Below, piece after piece: positions 51,348 to 60,402 of a stretch of 64,000 bases of DNA. Below the pieces are notes generated by a model, which worked only from the letters and a program-made list of their open reading frames with translations, searched no databases and was not told where the DNA came from. The position numbers and the translations under genes are program-made. Position 1 is the first letter of the stretch; each line of letters begins with the position of its first letter. The DNA lies in contig NZ_FRDJ01000001.1 of the NCBI RefSeq assembly GCF_900143265.1, positions 1-64,000 of the forward strand. The letters run 5' to 3'. Source of the DNA: Fervidobacterium gondwanense DSM 13020 (lineage in GTDB: Bacteria; Thermotogota; Thermotogae; Thermotogales; Fervidobacteriaceae).

Positions 51348-52754
51348 CTATATGCACTTGATTATCTCAAAAAATCTTTTTATGTCGCCCTCATCTATCG
51401 ATGTTCGTTTGTTTTCAAGAGCCTTTTGGATGTTTTCTAAATACCCGAGAGCAGTATTTTTCCAGCTGTACTTTCTTGCAGTTTCTAATGATTTTTGCGC
51501 ATCGAACTGAGTTAAAGCTACATATATTTTGTGTCCGATATCGTGAGTATCTTCCGGATCTATAAGCAACCCCTCACCATTAGCGAATATTTCAGATGGA
51601 CCTCCGTTCTTTGTAGCAACAACTTTAAGCCCACAGGCGGCAGCCTCGATTATTGCAAGCCCGAATGGCTCATATATCGCCGGAAGTACGAAAACAGAAC
51701 CCCTCTGTGCGGTGGTTCTGTAAAGCCCTGCTAAGTTTCTTTGATCAGATATGTTCGCAAAAAATACACTAATACCTACTTCATTTCCTGCAACATTTAA
51801 TATTTCCCTTAGGATCTCTGCTTCTTCGGTGCTGTGTGTGTCTACAAATTTAAAGGCATCGTCAACTCCTCGAACAACTATCAGCAAATTTGCGGAACCT
51901 CTGAGTTCTTCATTTTTCATAAACGCCTTCACGACAGCGATATGGTTCTTCTTTCTGTCCAACCTGCTTGACATGATTATAAAAGGCAATTTTTGCCTCT
52001 TTACAGGAGCCCTTGCAATTATACCATCTAAATACTTTTTCACATACTCGTCCTCTTGTTTGCTCTCAGTGTTGAATATAGAGCTATTAATCCCAGGAGG
52101 AATAACTTTAAACTTATCGCTGTACGGATCAGTATTATAAGCTTTGTGCGAATACTGGACGTATCGTTCCTGACTTGTGCTGCAAACAACGAAAGAAGCA
52201 TACTTGATAGAGAGATTTTCTGCCAAGAGCCTTACAGAAAACCTGTATTTCTTCTCCGCCTCTTCAACAGAGACGCCGGAAGATAAGATTTTATCCATCT
52301 TCCAAGCGCCGAGCGAATGACCTGTAAACGAAAATGGAATGCCAGATTTTTCTAAGAACAACACTCCACTTATACCACCGTCACCGTAGTGTGTTGTCAC
52401 AAAATCCGGAAATTTCCCTTCAGACTTGTAGAATTCGTATATCTTTTCAACATAGTCAGGCAAGAATTTCCACAAGTCTTCCTTCCTTAAGAACTTTTCA
52501 CCGCCAAAAGGTATCCTCACAATTCGCACGTTCGGTGCATCCGGGTAGTAATCATACGGTTCTGAAAACTCTGGCCAATCTGGATCGATTATCTGCCTCG
52601 TTATGATATCCACTTCGATTCCAATGTCACCCATCGCTTTGGCAACTTCTTTTACGTATACCAGTTGTCCCCCGAAATCCGGGTGTTCGGTAAGGTGGCT
52701 GTCGTTTCTATCGAAATTACCTTGTGGATTAAAAAAAGCAACCTTCTTAATCAT
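51348..52754 (-). CDS. GT4 glycosyltransferase, sucrose-phosphate-synthase-like
   Basis: About 468 residues. The N-terminal motif DFGGQLVYVKEVAKAMGDIG (near 26-45) and HYGDGGISGVLFLEKSG, then TGHSLGAWKMDKIL, are typical of sucrose-phosphate synthase and mannosylfructose-phosphate synthase. The C-terminal donor site shows SSRLDRKKNH and the E-x7-E motif EPFGLAIIEAA. It transfers a sugar from a nucleotide sugar, likely to a phosphorylated hexose. A PfkB sugar kinase gene directly upstream (30 bp) could make the acceptor. No matching phosphatase gene is adjacent. AAGGGG precedes ATG 52754. Confidence 0.8.
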   Translation of the reverse strand: MIKKVAFFNPQGNFDRNDSHLTEHPDFGGQLVYVKEVAKAMGDIGIEVDIITRQIIDPDWPEFSEPYDYYPDAPNVRIVRIPFGGEKFLRKEDLWKFLPDYVEKIYEFYKSEGKFPDFVTTHYGDGGISGVLFLEKSGIPFSFTGHSLGAWKMDKILSSGVSVEEAEKKYRFSVRLLAENLSIKYASFVVCSTSQERYVQYSHKAYNTDPYSDKFKVIPPGINSSIFNTESKQEDEYVKKYLDGIIARAPVKRQKLPFIIMSSRLDRKKNHIAVVKAFMKNEELRGSANLLIVVRGVDDAFKFVDTHSTEEAEILREILNVAGNEVGISVFFANISDQRNLAGLYRTTAQRGSVFVLPAIYEPFGLAIIEAAACGLKVVATKNGGPSEIFANGEGLLIDPEDTHDIGHKIYVALTQFDAQKSLETARKYSWKNTALGYLENIQKALENKRTSIDEGDIKRFFEIIKCI

Positions 52755-52783
52755 ACTCAAACCCCTTTTCATGATAGTCCTTA

Positions 52784-53704
52784 TCACTCGACCTTGAATT
52801 CATTCAAAGGCACATCTGCTCCTACAAATCCGACTATATGACCTGCTACCTTACTTCCAAATTCACAAGCCTTGAAAAAATCGTACCCTTTTGTTAAAGC
52901 GTAGTACATACCTGCCCAAAAACCATCACCAGCGCCCGTTGCATCAATAACCTTTTTTGCGGAAGGCGGTATATGAATAATCGTGTTTCCATCTGACGCG
53001 TAAGCTCCCATCTTGCCTGCGGTTAAAACAACATATTTCACACCTAACTGATGAAATCGCTCTATATAATATTTGACTTCGTTTTCAACAGGAGAGTTCA
53101 CACTCAATTCACTCTTGAAAATCGCAATCGCATCATCAAGCGAAGGTTTTGAATATGTTGTGTACCGAAGCATATTCATTACCTTTTCGCTATCAATTTT
53201 CCCACATTCAAAAAGCTTATCACGGCAGTTTGGATCAAAACTTACCGATATCCCCTTTTCAAAAGCTGCTTTGACAATTCTCATCGTAAGCTCGTACAAA
53301 TTGCACCTCGACAGCATCCAACAACTAAAATGCACTATCTTTACTCCTTCAAGGATCTTTTCGATTTCATCATTAGCCAACTCAAGATGTTGATCCGCAC
53401 CACGAATAACGAAAAAGTCCGGACTGTCAGGCGTCTTCTGAACGAACACCAAAGTAGTTCCGTGGATATTATCTTCTTGAACAAAAGACACATCCACCCC
53501 GGACTCTGCGAGCCTTTTCAGAATTCTTCCTCCGATCGGGTCATTTCCCACCCTCGAAAGCATCCTTGAAGGTACGCCGAGTTGTGCACTGTATCGCGCT
53601 ATATTCCCCGGAGAACCACCAATCTTCAAAACAAAATTCTCCGCATTTTGAAATCGCTCTTCCGTGATAAGGTCCGCAAGCAATTCACCGACAAATAGTA
53701 CCAT
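52784..53704 (-). CDS. PfkB-family sugar kinase (fructokinase-like)
   Basis: About 306 residues. N-terminal GGSPGNIARYSAQLG motif (near 29-43), middle region FDPNCRDKLF typical of fructokinases, and the catalytic anion hole DATGAGDGFWAGMYYAL near 255. It phosphorylates a sugar, with fructose the best guess from FDPNCR. It lies between the ABC permease and the GT4 gene, 45 bp after the permease. GGGGG precedes ATG 53704. Confidence 0.87.
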   Translation of the reverse strand: MVLFVGELLADLITEERFQNAENFVLKIGGSPGNIARYSAQLGVPSRMLSRVGNDPIGGRILKRLAESGVDVSFVQEDNIHGTTLVFVQKTPDSPDFFVIRGADQHLELANDEIEKILEGVKIVHFSCWMLSRCNLYELTMRIVKAAFEKGISVSFDPNCRDKLFECGKIDSEKVMNMLRYTTYSKPSLDDAIAIFKSELSVNSPVENEVKYYIERFHQLGVKYVVLTAGKMGAYASDGNTIIHIPPSAKKVIDATGAGDGFWAGMYYALTKGYDFFKACEFGSKVAGHIVGFVGADVPLNEFKVE

Positions 53705-53749
53705 CAACAATCCCCCAGACTTAATCAACTCAATGTTCAACAATAGATT

Positions 53750-54595
53750 TTATCCTTTCACCGCACCCGAACTAAGACCGGCGATAATTCTGTTCTGGAA
53801 TATAAGCACGAGTGCTACGAGCGGTACAGTGACGATAACAGCCGCAGCCATGAGCTGTCCCCACGGTTGCTCGTACTGACTTCTACCAGCGAACATCGCT
53901 ATTGCGACAGGTACTGTATAAAAGTCAGGCTTTTGCATAAAGGTGAATGCAAAGAGGAACTCATTCCAAGCGGTTATAAACGTCAAAAGCCCAGTTGCAA
54001 CAAGACCCGGAGCTGACATTGGAAACACAATCTGAAAGAGAGTGCGAAGTCTTGAACAACCATCTATAGCTGCAGCTTCTTCGATCTCTTTCGGAAGGTC
54101 TCTAAAGAAATTCTGCAATATCCAAGTTGTGAGCGGGAGTGTGATAGCCACATACGGCAATATCAAGCCTTGATATGTGTTTATAAACCCAAGCTTTCTC
54201 AAAATAACAAACAACGAACCGAGGATAGAAATCTGCGGGAACATACTGACTGCGAGGATCAAAGCCATTACTACAGCTTTCCCTCTCATGTGCAAACGTG
54301 CGATCGCATATCCTGCGAATGAGCCAAAGATAAGCGTCGTCAGTGTCGTTATACCTGATACAACAATGCTGTTCCATATGTTCTCGTGGAACGGTCTCTC
54401 TTGGAAGACCTTAACGTAATTAGAAAACGTTGGATTTCTTGGGAGAAACGTCGGATTAGGGTCGAAAAGCTCTATATTTGGCTTAAGTGATGAAATAATA
54501 GCCCAGTAAAACGGGAAGATACACCAGACTAAGATAAAAACAACTGATAGTATAAGCAAGAAATTCATGATATTTCTCTTTGCTTTAGTTGTCAT
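53750..54595 (-). CDS. Sugar ABC transporter permease, MalG type
   Basis: About 281 residues, six membrane segments. EAA loop IEEAAAIDGCSRLRTLFQIVFP near 175-195 and tail NRIIAGLSSGAVKG, typical of trehalose/maltose MalG homologues. It pairs with the MalF-type permease upstream (27-bp gap). GAGAGGTGATC precedes ATG 54595. The locus also has a binding protein and a divergent trehalose synthase gene, so trehalose or a related disaccharide is the likely substrate. Confidence 0.88.
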   Translation of the reverse strand: MTTKAKRNIMNFLLILSVVFILVWCIFPFYWAIISSLKPNIELFDPNPTFLPRNPTFSNYVKVFQERPFHENIWNSIVVSGITTLTTLIFGSFAGYAIARLHMRGKAVVMALILAVSMFPQISILGSLFVILRKLGFINTYQGLILPYVAITLPLTTWILQNFFRDLPKEIEEAAAIDGCSRLRTLFQIVFPMSAPGLVATGLLTFITAWNEFLFAFTFMQKPDFYTVPVAIAMFAGRSQYEQPWGQLMAAAVIVTVPLVALVLIFQNRIIAGLSSGAVKG

Positions 54596-54622
54596 TTTGA
54601 TCACCTCTCGAATGCAAACCAA

Positions 54623-55510
54623 TTAATCGAGCTTAAGCTTTAAAGATTTTATATATATTATTGCGAATATTGAAATCAGTAGGAATATAACCACAGAGAG
54701 TGCGGAACCGTAGCCAAACCACGCGCCAGTGAACGCCCTATCCATAAGCAGAACCCTGTTGTAGACAGCTAAGGTCTCAGTTCCGACGCTTCCGCGCGTC
54801 ATTATGAACACAACATCGAATACTCTCAGAGCATCAAGCGTTCTGAATATCAGAGCAACCGCTATCGTTGAACTGAGCATTGGCAAAGTTATCTTTGTAA
54901 ACCTCTGCCACAAATTCGCTCCATCGATTCTTGCCGCTTCGTAAAGCTCTTCTGGTATCAATTGTAGACCGGCTAAGATCAAAAGTGCCATGAACGGTGT
55001 TGTCTTCCACACGTCGACTGCTATTATCGCCCAAAGTGCAGTATCCGGCGAACCCAAAATCGGGAATCCGGGTTCTATTATTCGCAACGTTTCAAGCAAT
55101 TTGGTCATAATGCCACCCTGGTCGTTAAACATCCACTTCCACATTTGCGAAGAAATCGCAGTAGGAATAGCCCATGGAATAAGCATTGCAGCTCTAACTG
55201 CACCTCTAAACTTGAAAGGTTGGTTAACCACGACAGCTATCAGCAACCCAAACAGAGTCTCAAGTGCAACAGAAACAACAGTAAAAACAATTGTTGTTTT
55301 CAATGCTGCTAAAAACCTATCATCGTGAAATAAATCCGCGTAATTTTTTAAACCAACAAACTCCTTCTCTATATCAGGCCTCAAACTAAATTCATAGAAA
55401 CTATCGTAAAAAGTTTTAAAAAGTGGAAAAAATGCGATCACAGATATGACTATCAAAGCTGGCAGCACCATCCACCAAGCTACTACGGTTTCCTTAGTTT
55501 TGACCTTCAA
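54623..55510 (-). CDS. Sugar ABC transporter permease, MalF type
   Basis: 295 residues. TM1 at about 10-32 (WWMVLPALIVISVIAFFPL) and the EAA loop YEAARIDGANLWQRFTKITLP near 188-208. TTG start at 55510 behind GGGAGGTGG. It is separated from the binding protein gene by a strong stem-loop, a common way to make less permease than binding protein. Confidence 0.88.
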   Translation of the reverse strand: MKVKTKETVVAWWMVLPALIVISVIAFFPLFKTFYDSFYEFSLRPDIEKEFVGLKNYADLFHDDRFLAALKTTIVFTVVSVALETLFGLLIAVVVNQPFKFRGAVRAAMLIPWAIPTAISSQMWKWMFNDQGGIMTKLLETLRIIEPGFPILGSPDTALWAIIAVDVWKTTPFMALLILAGLQLIPEELYEAARIDGANLWQRFTKITLPMLSSTIAVALIFRTLDALRVFDVVFIMTRGSVGTETLAVYNRVLLMDRAFTGAWFGYGSALSVVIFLLISIFAIIYIKSLKLKLD

Positions 55511-55555
55511 AGAGATCCACCTCCCGGATTTAGAACAAAAGAACTTTTTTTGAAA

Positions 55556-55577
55556 AACCGGGGGTATTCCCCCGGTT
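55556..55577 (-). terminator. Stem-loop between binding-protein and permease genes
   Basis: Stem AACCGGGGG (55556-55564) / CCCCCGGTT (55569-55577), 4-nt loop, followed in the minus direction by TTTTTCAAAAAAAG. It may be a partial terminator or an mRNA stabiliser that limits permease expression. Confidence 0.7.
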
Positions 55578-55644
55578 ATATTTTAGCACTCTTAAAGCTT
55601 TTTTTTGCAAGACTATTTAGGAAGATGTAGGATATGAGACTATC

Positions 55645-56889
55645 TTATTTTCCAAGCACCTTGTTAAGCTCTTTTGCCATGTCTTCAATTGCTTTTTGTG
55701 GGGTTGTCTGTTTTGTAAGTGCTGCGTGTACGTATTTCTGGATTACATCGGAAATTTCGCTGTATTTCGCTGTTCTTGGTCTTGGAGCTGCGTTAATGAA
55801 CATACCGTACAATTCAACCATGAATGGAGCTGCTTTCTTGAGTGATGCGTCTTTGTAAACATCCATCATCGTTGGGTTCTGACCTGCGTTGACTGCCTTG
55901 TAGAGCTGTTGATCGTATCCTGTGAGGAACTTTACAAGTTTCTTTGCAGCTGCTTTTTCTTCTGGTGTTGCATTCTTGTTGATACCGAGCATCCAACCAC
56001 CGAGCGTTGCAGCTGACTTTCCAGATGGACCTGCTGGAAGTGGAGCTACGCCGACTTTACCTGCAACTTTTGATTCTTTTGGATCGTTGAGGAGTGCCCA
56101 TGCGTATGGCCAGTTTCTCATAAAGACTGCTTGACCGTTCTGGAATGCCCTTCTTGCTTCTTCTTCCATGTATGTTGTGACTGCTTGTGGAGAGACTTTG
56201 TGTGTGTAAATCAAATCGACCATGAACTGGAGAGCCTTTACAGCTGCTGGGCTGTTGACTATAACGTTTCCTGCATCGTCAAGGACATCTCCGCCAAAGG
56301 AAATCAAGTATTCCATAAAGTCACAGACTAAACCTTCGTATCTTGCACCCTGCCATACAAATCCTTGAATGTTCTTTTCCTTCGCTGTTATTGTCTTTGC
56401 AATAGTTACGAGTTCGTCCCATGTTTTTGGAGGATTCTTGAATCCATACTTCTCAAGTAAATCCTTTCTGTAGTAAAGCATACCAGCATCTGTGAACCAT
56501 GGAACTGCGACGATCTTTCCGCCGACTGTTGCTGCCTTAACTGTTCCGGGGAGGAATTTACCAAGCTCGAAGTAATCCTTGTCTGCTGATAAATCTTCAA
56601 GGTATGGTGCAAACTCTGCTGGCCAGATAACGTCAAGCATAAGTATCGTTGGTTCCTTTTCACCAGAAGCTAAGTACGTGACATAAAGGTCGTGTCTTTC
56701 CGTTGATGAGTTTGGCATTGGCATGACTGAAACTTTAATATCTGGGTTCTGCCTCATGAAAGTATCGAGCTGAGCGTACAATACCTCAAGCTCCTTACCT
56801 ACCGCACCCGCTGTCATTGTTATGGTTACTCTCGAAAACGCTACCACAGACAGTACCAATAGTAAAGCTACCAATAAAAACTTCTTCAT
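55645..56889 (-). CDS. Extracellular sugar-binding protein (family 1), trehalose/maltose type
   Basis: About 414 residues. Signal peptide MKKFLLVALLLVLSVVAFS without lipobox, then the family-1 binding fold: EPTILMLDVIWPAEFAPYLEDL, VAVPWFTDAGMLYYRKDLLEKYGF, and AFQNGQAVFMRNWPYAWAL (separate parts). These match maltose/trehalose-binding proteins. It delivers sugar to the two permeases downstream. GGGAGGTG precedes ATG 56889. Divergent from the treT gene, with shared control region 56890-57192. Confidence 0.88.
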   Translation of the reverse strand: MKKFLLVALLLVLSVVAFSRVTITMTAGAVGKELEVLYAQLDTFMRQNPDIKVSVMPMPNSSTERHDLYVTYLASGEKEPTILMLDVIWPAEFAPYLEDLSADKDYFELGKFLPGTVKAATVGGKIVAVPWFTDAGMLYYRKDLLEKYGFKNPPKTWDELVTIAKTITAKEKNIQGFVWQGARYEGLVCDFMEYLISFGGDVLDDAGNVIVNSPAAVKALQFMVDLIYTHKVSPQAVTTYMEEEARRAFQNGQAVFMRNWPYAWALLNDPKESKVAGKVGVAPLPAGPSGKSAATLGGWMLGINKNATPEEKAAAKKLVKFLTGYDQQLYKAVNAGQNPTMMDVYKDASLKKAAPFMVELYGMFINAAPRPRTAKYSEISDVIQKYVHAALTKQTTPQKAIEDMAKELNKVLGK

Positions 56890-57192
56890 ACGTACACCTC
56901 CCAAAATGTGATGTGGGTAAATTCGAAATTCAAACTCAGTATATCACAGCCAATCTTGAATAACAAAATATTGCTTTTGTGAGAACGAAAAAACATTTAA
57001 AAGATTGGAAAAGATTTGTATCCTTATAGATAGTTATAAGAATTTTTTAGCCAATTTTCATCAAAATTAACCATCGATAATTTATACTAATGTGCGGTAA
57101 AATAAGATGAAAATAATATTCGAATTTCGAATATAATATGGAATATTTGAAATAATTTCCAATCTAATCACAAACAGAAGGAGGTAAGGCAT
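56890..57192. promoter_or_regulatory. Divergent control region of the ABC operon and treT
   Basis: About 300 bp without a gene. A 9+1+9 palindrome, ATATTCGAA T TTCGAATAT (57116-57134), overlaps a TATAAT at 57132-57137 that would drive treT. The region is otherwise AT-rich with further A/T tracts. No promoter for the minus operon was firmly placed. A ROK regulator encoded nearby (58482) is a candidate binder. Confidence 0.55.
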
Positions 57193-58413
57193 ATGACGGT
57201 AGAACTGCCTATTAAGAAGCTTTCAGACTACAGTATTTTTGCTAAAGAAGACGTTGATGCAATATTCGAACTTGGAAAAGAACTCAAAGGGCTCAAAGTT
57301 GTGCACGTAAACGCTACCGCATACGGCGGTGGAGTAGCAGAATTGCTCATGACGATCGTTCCGTTGATGAGAGATGCAGGAATAGATGCTACTTGGGAAG
57401 TATTGGAAGCACCTATGGAATTTTTTAACGTCACGAAGAAGTTTCACAACACATTGCAGGGCGCAGATATCGAAATAACCGATGAAGAGTGGGCGCTATA
57501 TGAAAAAGTCAACGAAGAAAACGCTAAAAAACTCAATCTCGACGCTGACGTAGTGATAATTCACGACCCACAGCCAGCGTATGTACCGCTCTACAGAAAT
57601 TCACCAAACACAAAATACATCTGGCGCTGTCACATTGACACAAGCACGCCGAATCTGAAGGTATGGGACAGGCTCACTTCGAAGATGACCATCTACCAAA
57701 AGGCACTCTTCCATATAATGGACTATGTAAGGGCTCCGTTCGACAAGATAGCCGTAGAATTCCCACCAAGCATCGACCCACTTAGCCCGAAAAATAGAGA
57801 GATGAGCCATGGAGAGATGATGGAGGTTGCTGACAGGTACAACATCAACACATCGAAGCCACTTATAACAGTCGTTGCAAGGTTCGACCCCTGGAAAGAC
57901 CTTTTCTCATCCATCGACGTTTACAGAAAGGTCAAAGAGAAACACGATGTCCAGCTTGCAATCGTGTCTGCGATGGCAAAGGACGATCCAGAAGGATGGT
58001 TGTTCTTCGAGGATGTTCTCAGGTACGCTGGTACGGATAAAGATATACTCTTCTTAACTGACCTCAAAGGCGTGAGCCACCTTGAAGTCAACGCTATCCA
58101 AAGGCTCTCAACCATTGGCTTGCACACAGCAACGAGGGAAGGCTTTGGACTTGTAATCAGCGAAATGATGTGGAAAGAACACCCAGTCGTTGCAAGACCC
58201 GTTGGCGGAGTGAAAATACAGATAGATGACGGTGTCAACGGATACCTCAGAACCGAAGTGAACGACTTGGCGGACGCCATTTCGGAACTTTTGGAAAATA
58301 AAACGAAACTTGACGAATTTGGAAAGAAAGCGAAAGAAAAGGTCAGAAGAACATATCTGTCAACTGCCCACGTGAGGAGGTATTTGGAAGTTATAAAGTC
58401 TGTTGTTAAATGA
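57193..58413 (+). CDS. treT: Trehalose glycosyltransferring synthase TreT
   Basis: 406 residues, GT4 fold. The donor-side signature is NATAYGGGVAELLMTIVPL (near 37-55), with VIIHDPQPAYVPL and WRCHIDTSTPN as in archaeal and Thermotoga TreT. The C-terminal half shows VVARFDPWKD and the E-x7-E motif EGFGLVISEMMW. TreT joins NDP-glucose and glucose into trehalose and can also run backwards, so next to an importer it may feed trehalose into metabolism. GGAGG precedes ATG 57193. It is divergent from the ABC operon and followed by a ROK regulator after about 70 bp. Confidence 0.9.
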   Translation: MTVELPIKKLSDYSIFAKEDVDAIFELGKELKGLKVVHVNATAYGGGVAELLMTIVPLMRDAGIDATWEVLEAPMEFFNVTKKFHNTLQGADIEITDEEWALYEKVNEENAKKLNLDADVVIIHDPQPAYVPLYRNSPNTKYIWRCHIDTSTPNLKVWDRLTSKMTIYQKALFHIMDYVRAPFDKIAVEFPPSIDPLSPKNREMSHGEMMEVADRYNINTSKPLITVVARFDPWKDLFSSIDVYRKVKEKHDVQLAIVSAMAKDDPEGWLFFEDVLRYAGTDKDILFLTDLKGVSHLEVNAIQRLSTIGLHTATREGFGLVISEMMWKEHPVVARPVGGVKIQIDDGVNGYLRTEVNDLADAISELLENKTKLDEFGKKAKEKVRRTYLSTAHVRRYLEVIKSVVK

Positions 58414-58481
58414 AAAATATGATGTATAATAAACACAGCAGAAAATGAAGCAAAGTTTGTTCAAAACATATTGGAGGTATT

Positions 58482-59600
58482 TTGTTGAAAAACGAAGCCA
58501 AGATACTGCTGCAAATCTTGAGACACAAAAAAATAAGGCGCAAGGAGCTTGAGAAAATAATAGGTGTGAACCCCTCCACTATGACTTATCTTCTCGACAA
58601 ATTGCAAGGATATATAGATATTGAGGAGGAGCTCCCTACTATAGGGAAGCCTCCTCAATTTGTTTCAATATCCAAAAACGCTTGGACTATACTTGCCGTC
58701 AGCGTAGGTAGAGAAAAGATTCGAGCAGTTGTCTACAATGGAAAAGGTGAAGAACTCGAAAGTGCTGAATATAGAGTTAAGAGTGAACACTTGAACAATG
58801 AAGCAATGAGTGAATTGCTAAAGAGAACAATAGAGAAATTCTACGACTTCGACAGTGTAGGCATCGCATTTTCTGGAAACGTTGTGGATGGAAAAGTGGA
58901 ATCGCGGATACTAAAATTGAAGAATTACGACCCGGTTAAGTCACTGAAATTAAAATCACTTGGCATACCGTATGTTATAATCTCAGACGTAGAAGCCATC
59001 GCAGCGTACGAATCAAAAACCTCAGGCAAGGAAAGAGTCTTTGTTCTGAATTACGGAACGGGCATAGGTGCTTGTTACTACGAATATCATGCGCTCTTCA
59101 GCCGCGACGAGTTCAAAAACATACCGCTTGGCCACCTGTACTACGGCGGAAATGAAAAGTGCTATTGCGGAGCGGTCGGTTGTCTTGAAACTGTTGCTTC
59201 TGACTACGCGGTATTTAAGAAATTTACGAAACAAGACATTCGCTTCGTTGATTTCATAGAGCATGAGGAAGATTACTGGACAGAATTGAAGCAGATAAGA
59301 AACATTACTAAGAACGGTGATGAAAGCGCGATAGCAATTTATAGGAATCTATATAAAGAGGTTGTTGAAAAATTAGCATACGTGCTCGGCAACGCATCGA
59401 TGCTTTTGGAAGTAGACGAAATTGCAATCTACGGAGAAGGCAGTTCTCCTCTTCTGGCTGAAGCGTTAGAAGAGAAGATTAATAGCCTTTCACCGAACTT
59501 CAACGTATCAGTAAGGCATGGTAGTGTTTCAGACGCTGTTGAAAGAGGCATATCCTTAGAAGCAGCGGTCAATCTCGTTAGACGGAAATTCTCAAAATAG
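58482..59600 (+). CDS. ROK-family transcriptional regulator
   Basis: 372 residues. N-terminal winged helix (KILLQILRHKKIRRKELEKI, then NPSTMTYLLDKLQGY), sugar-kinase-like ROK domain with VLNYGTGIGACYY near 190, and zinc motif GHLYYGGNEKCYCGAVGCLE with the Cys set of ROK regulators. It likely senses a sugar of this locus and controls treT and/or the ABC operon. TTG start at 58482 or 58485 behind GGAGG. Downstream udk follows after about 30 bp. Confidence 0.88.
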   Translation: MLKNEAKILLQILRHKKIRRKELEKIIGVNPSTMTYLLDKLQGYIDIEEELPTIGKPPQFVSISKNAWTILAVSVGREKIRAVVYNGKGEELESAEYRVKSEHLNNEAMSELLKRTIEKFYDFDSVGIAFSGNVVDGKVESRILKLKNYDPVKSLKLKSLGIPYVIISDVEAIAAYESKTSGKERVFVLNYGTGIGACYYEYHALFSRDEFKNIPLGHLYYGGNEKCYCGAVGCLETVASDYAVFKKFTKQDIRFVDFIEHEEDYWTELKQIRNITKNGDESAIAIYRNLYKEVVEKLAYVLGNASMLLEVDEIAIYGEGSSPLLAEALEEKINSLSPNFNVSVRHGSVSDAVERGISLEAAVNLVRRKFSK

Positions 59601-59629
59601 AGACTTTGAAAGAATTTGGAGGTTTTGTT

Positions 59630-60235
59630 ATGTACATCATCTTGGTTGGTGGCGGTACTGGTTCTGGTAAGACGACAGTTGCAAAACGCATAATGGAATC
59701 GATAGGTTCTGACAAATGCGTAATGCTCCCTATGGATAATTACTACAAAGACATGTCGCACCTTCCGTTGGAAGAAAGAAAAAAATACAACTACGACCAC
59801 CCGGACATGATCGAGCATACGCTCATCGTAAAGCACGTAAAAGAACTGCTGACAGGCAAGTCAGTGGACCTTCCGGACTACGACTTCGCACAGTACACAA
59901 GAACGGAAAACAACATCAAAGTAGATCCGAAACCTATCCTTTTAATCGAAGGTATCTTCGCACTTTATTACGACGAACTACGTGCACTTGCAGACCTCAA
60001 AATATACGTCGACACTGAAGGTGACGAAAGATTCATCAGAAGACTGCAAAGAGATATCTTCGAAAGGGGAAGAACGATAGAATCCGTAATCAACCAATAC
60101 TTGAACACCGTAAAACCCATGCACGATGCTTACGTTGAACCTACGAAGAAACATGCAGACATAATAATTCCACGCGGTGGTTACAACGACAAAGCGATTG
60201 AGGTAGTCGTCGAGTACATACAAAATCTCATCTGA
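59630..60235 (+). CDS. udk: Uridine kinase
   Basis: About 201 residues. P-loop GGTGSGKTTVAKRI (near 8-21), YYKDMSHLPLEERKKYNYDHP and D-rich region FDQYT-like FAQYTRTE near 87, then RDIFERGRTIESVINQY near 145. It phosphorylates uridine and cytidine in pyrimidine salvage. GGAGG precedes ATG 59630; the longer frame from 59606 has no ribosome binding site. Ends at a terminator. Confidence 0.93.
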   Translation: MYIILVGGGTGSGKTTVAKRIMESIGSDKCVMLPMDNYYKDMSHLPLEERKKYNYDHPDMIEHTLIVKHVKELLTGKSVDLPDYDFAQYTRTENNIKVDPKPILLIEGIFALYYDELRALADLKIYVDTEGDERFIRRLQRDIFERGRTIESVINQYLNTVKPMHDAYVEPTKKHADIIIPRGGYNDKAIEVVVEYIQNLI

Positions 60236-60258
60236 TATATAAACTAACGAAAACGAAT

Positions 60259-60286
60259 GTGGGCAGGTTACCCTGCCCACTTTTTT
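60259..60286 (+). terminator. Terminator after udk
   Basis: Stem GTGGGCAGG (60259-60267) / CCTGCCCAC (60272-60280), 4-nt loop, then TTTTTTCTTT. Confidence 0.9.
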
Positions 60287-60402
60287 CTTTAATTTATCTA
60301 TTCTTATTAATCTCTTAACTTGGTAAATCATTGAAATTCGTTCGCAATTAGGCTATAATTACTTTGATAAATTGGGAGAAGTATAACGCGAGGAGGTCTT
60401 GC

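Noticed and set aside
57921-58436. 171-codon minus-strand frame opposite treT
   Set aside because: Antisense shadow without a ribosome binding site.
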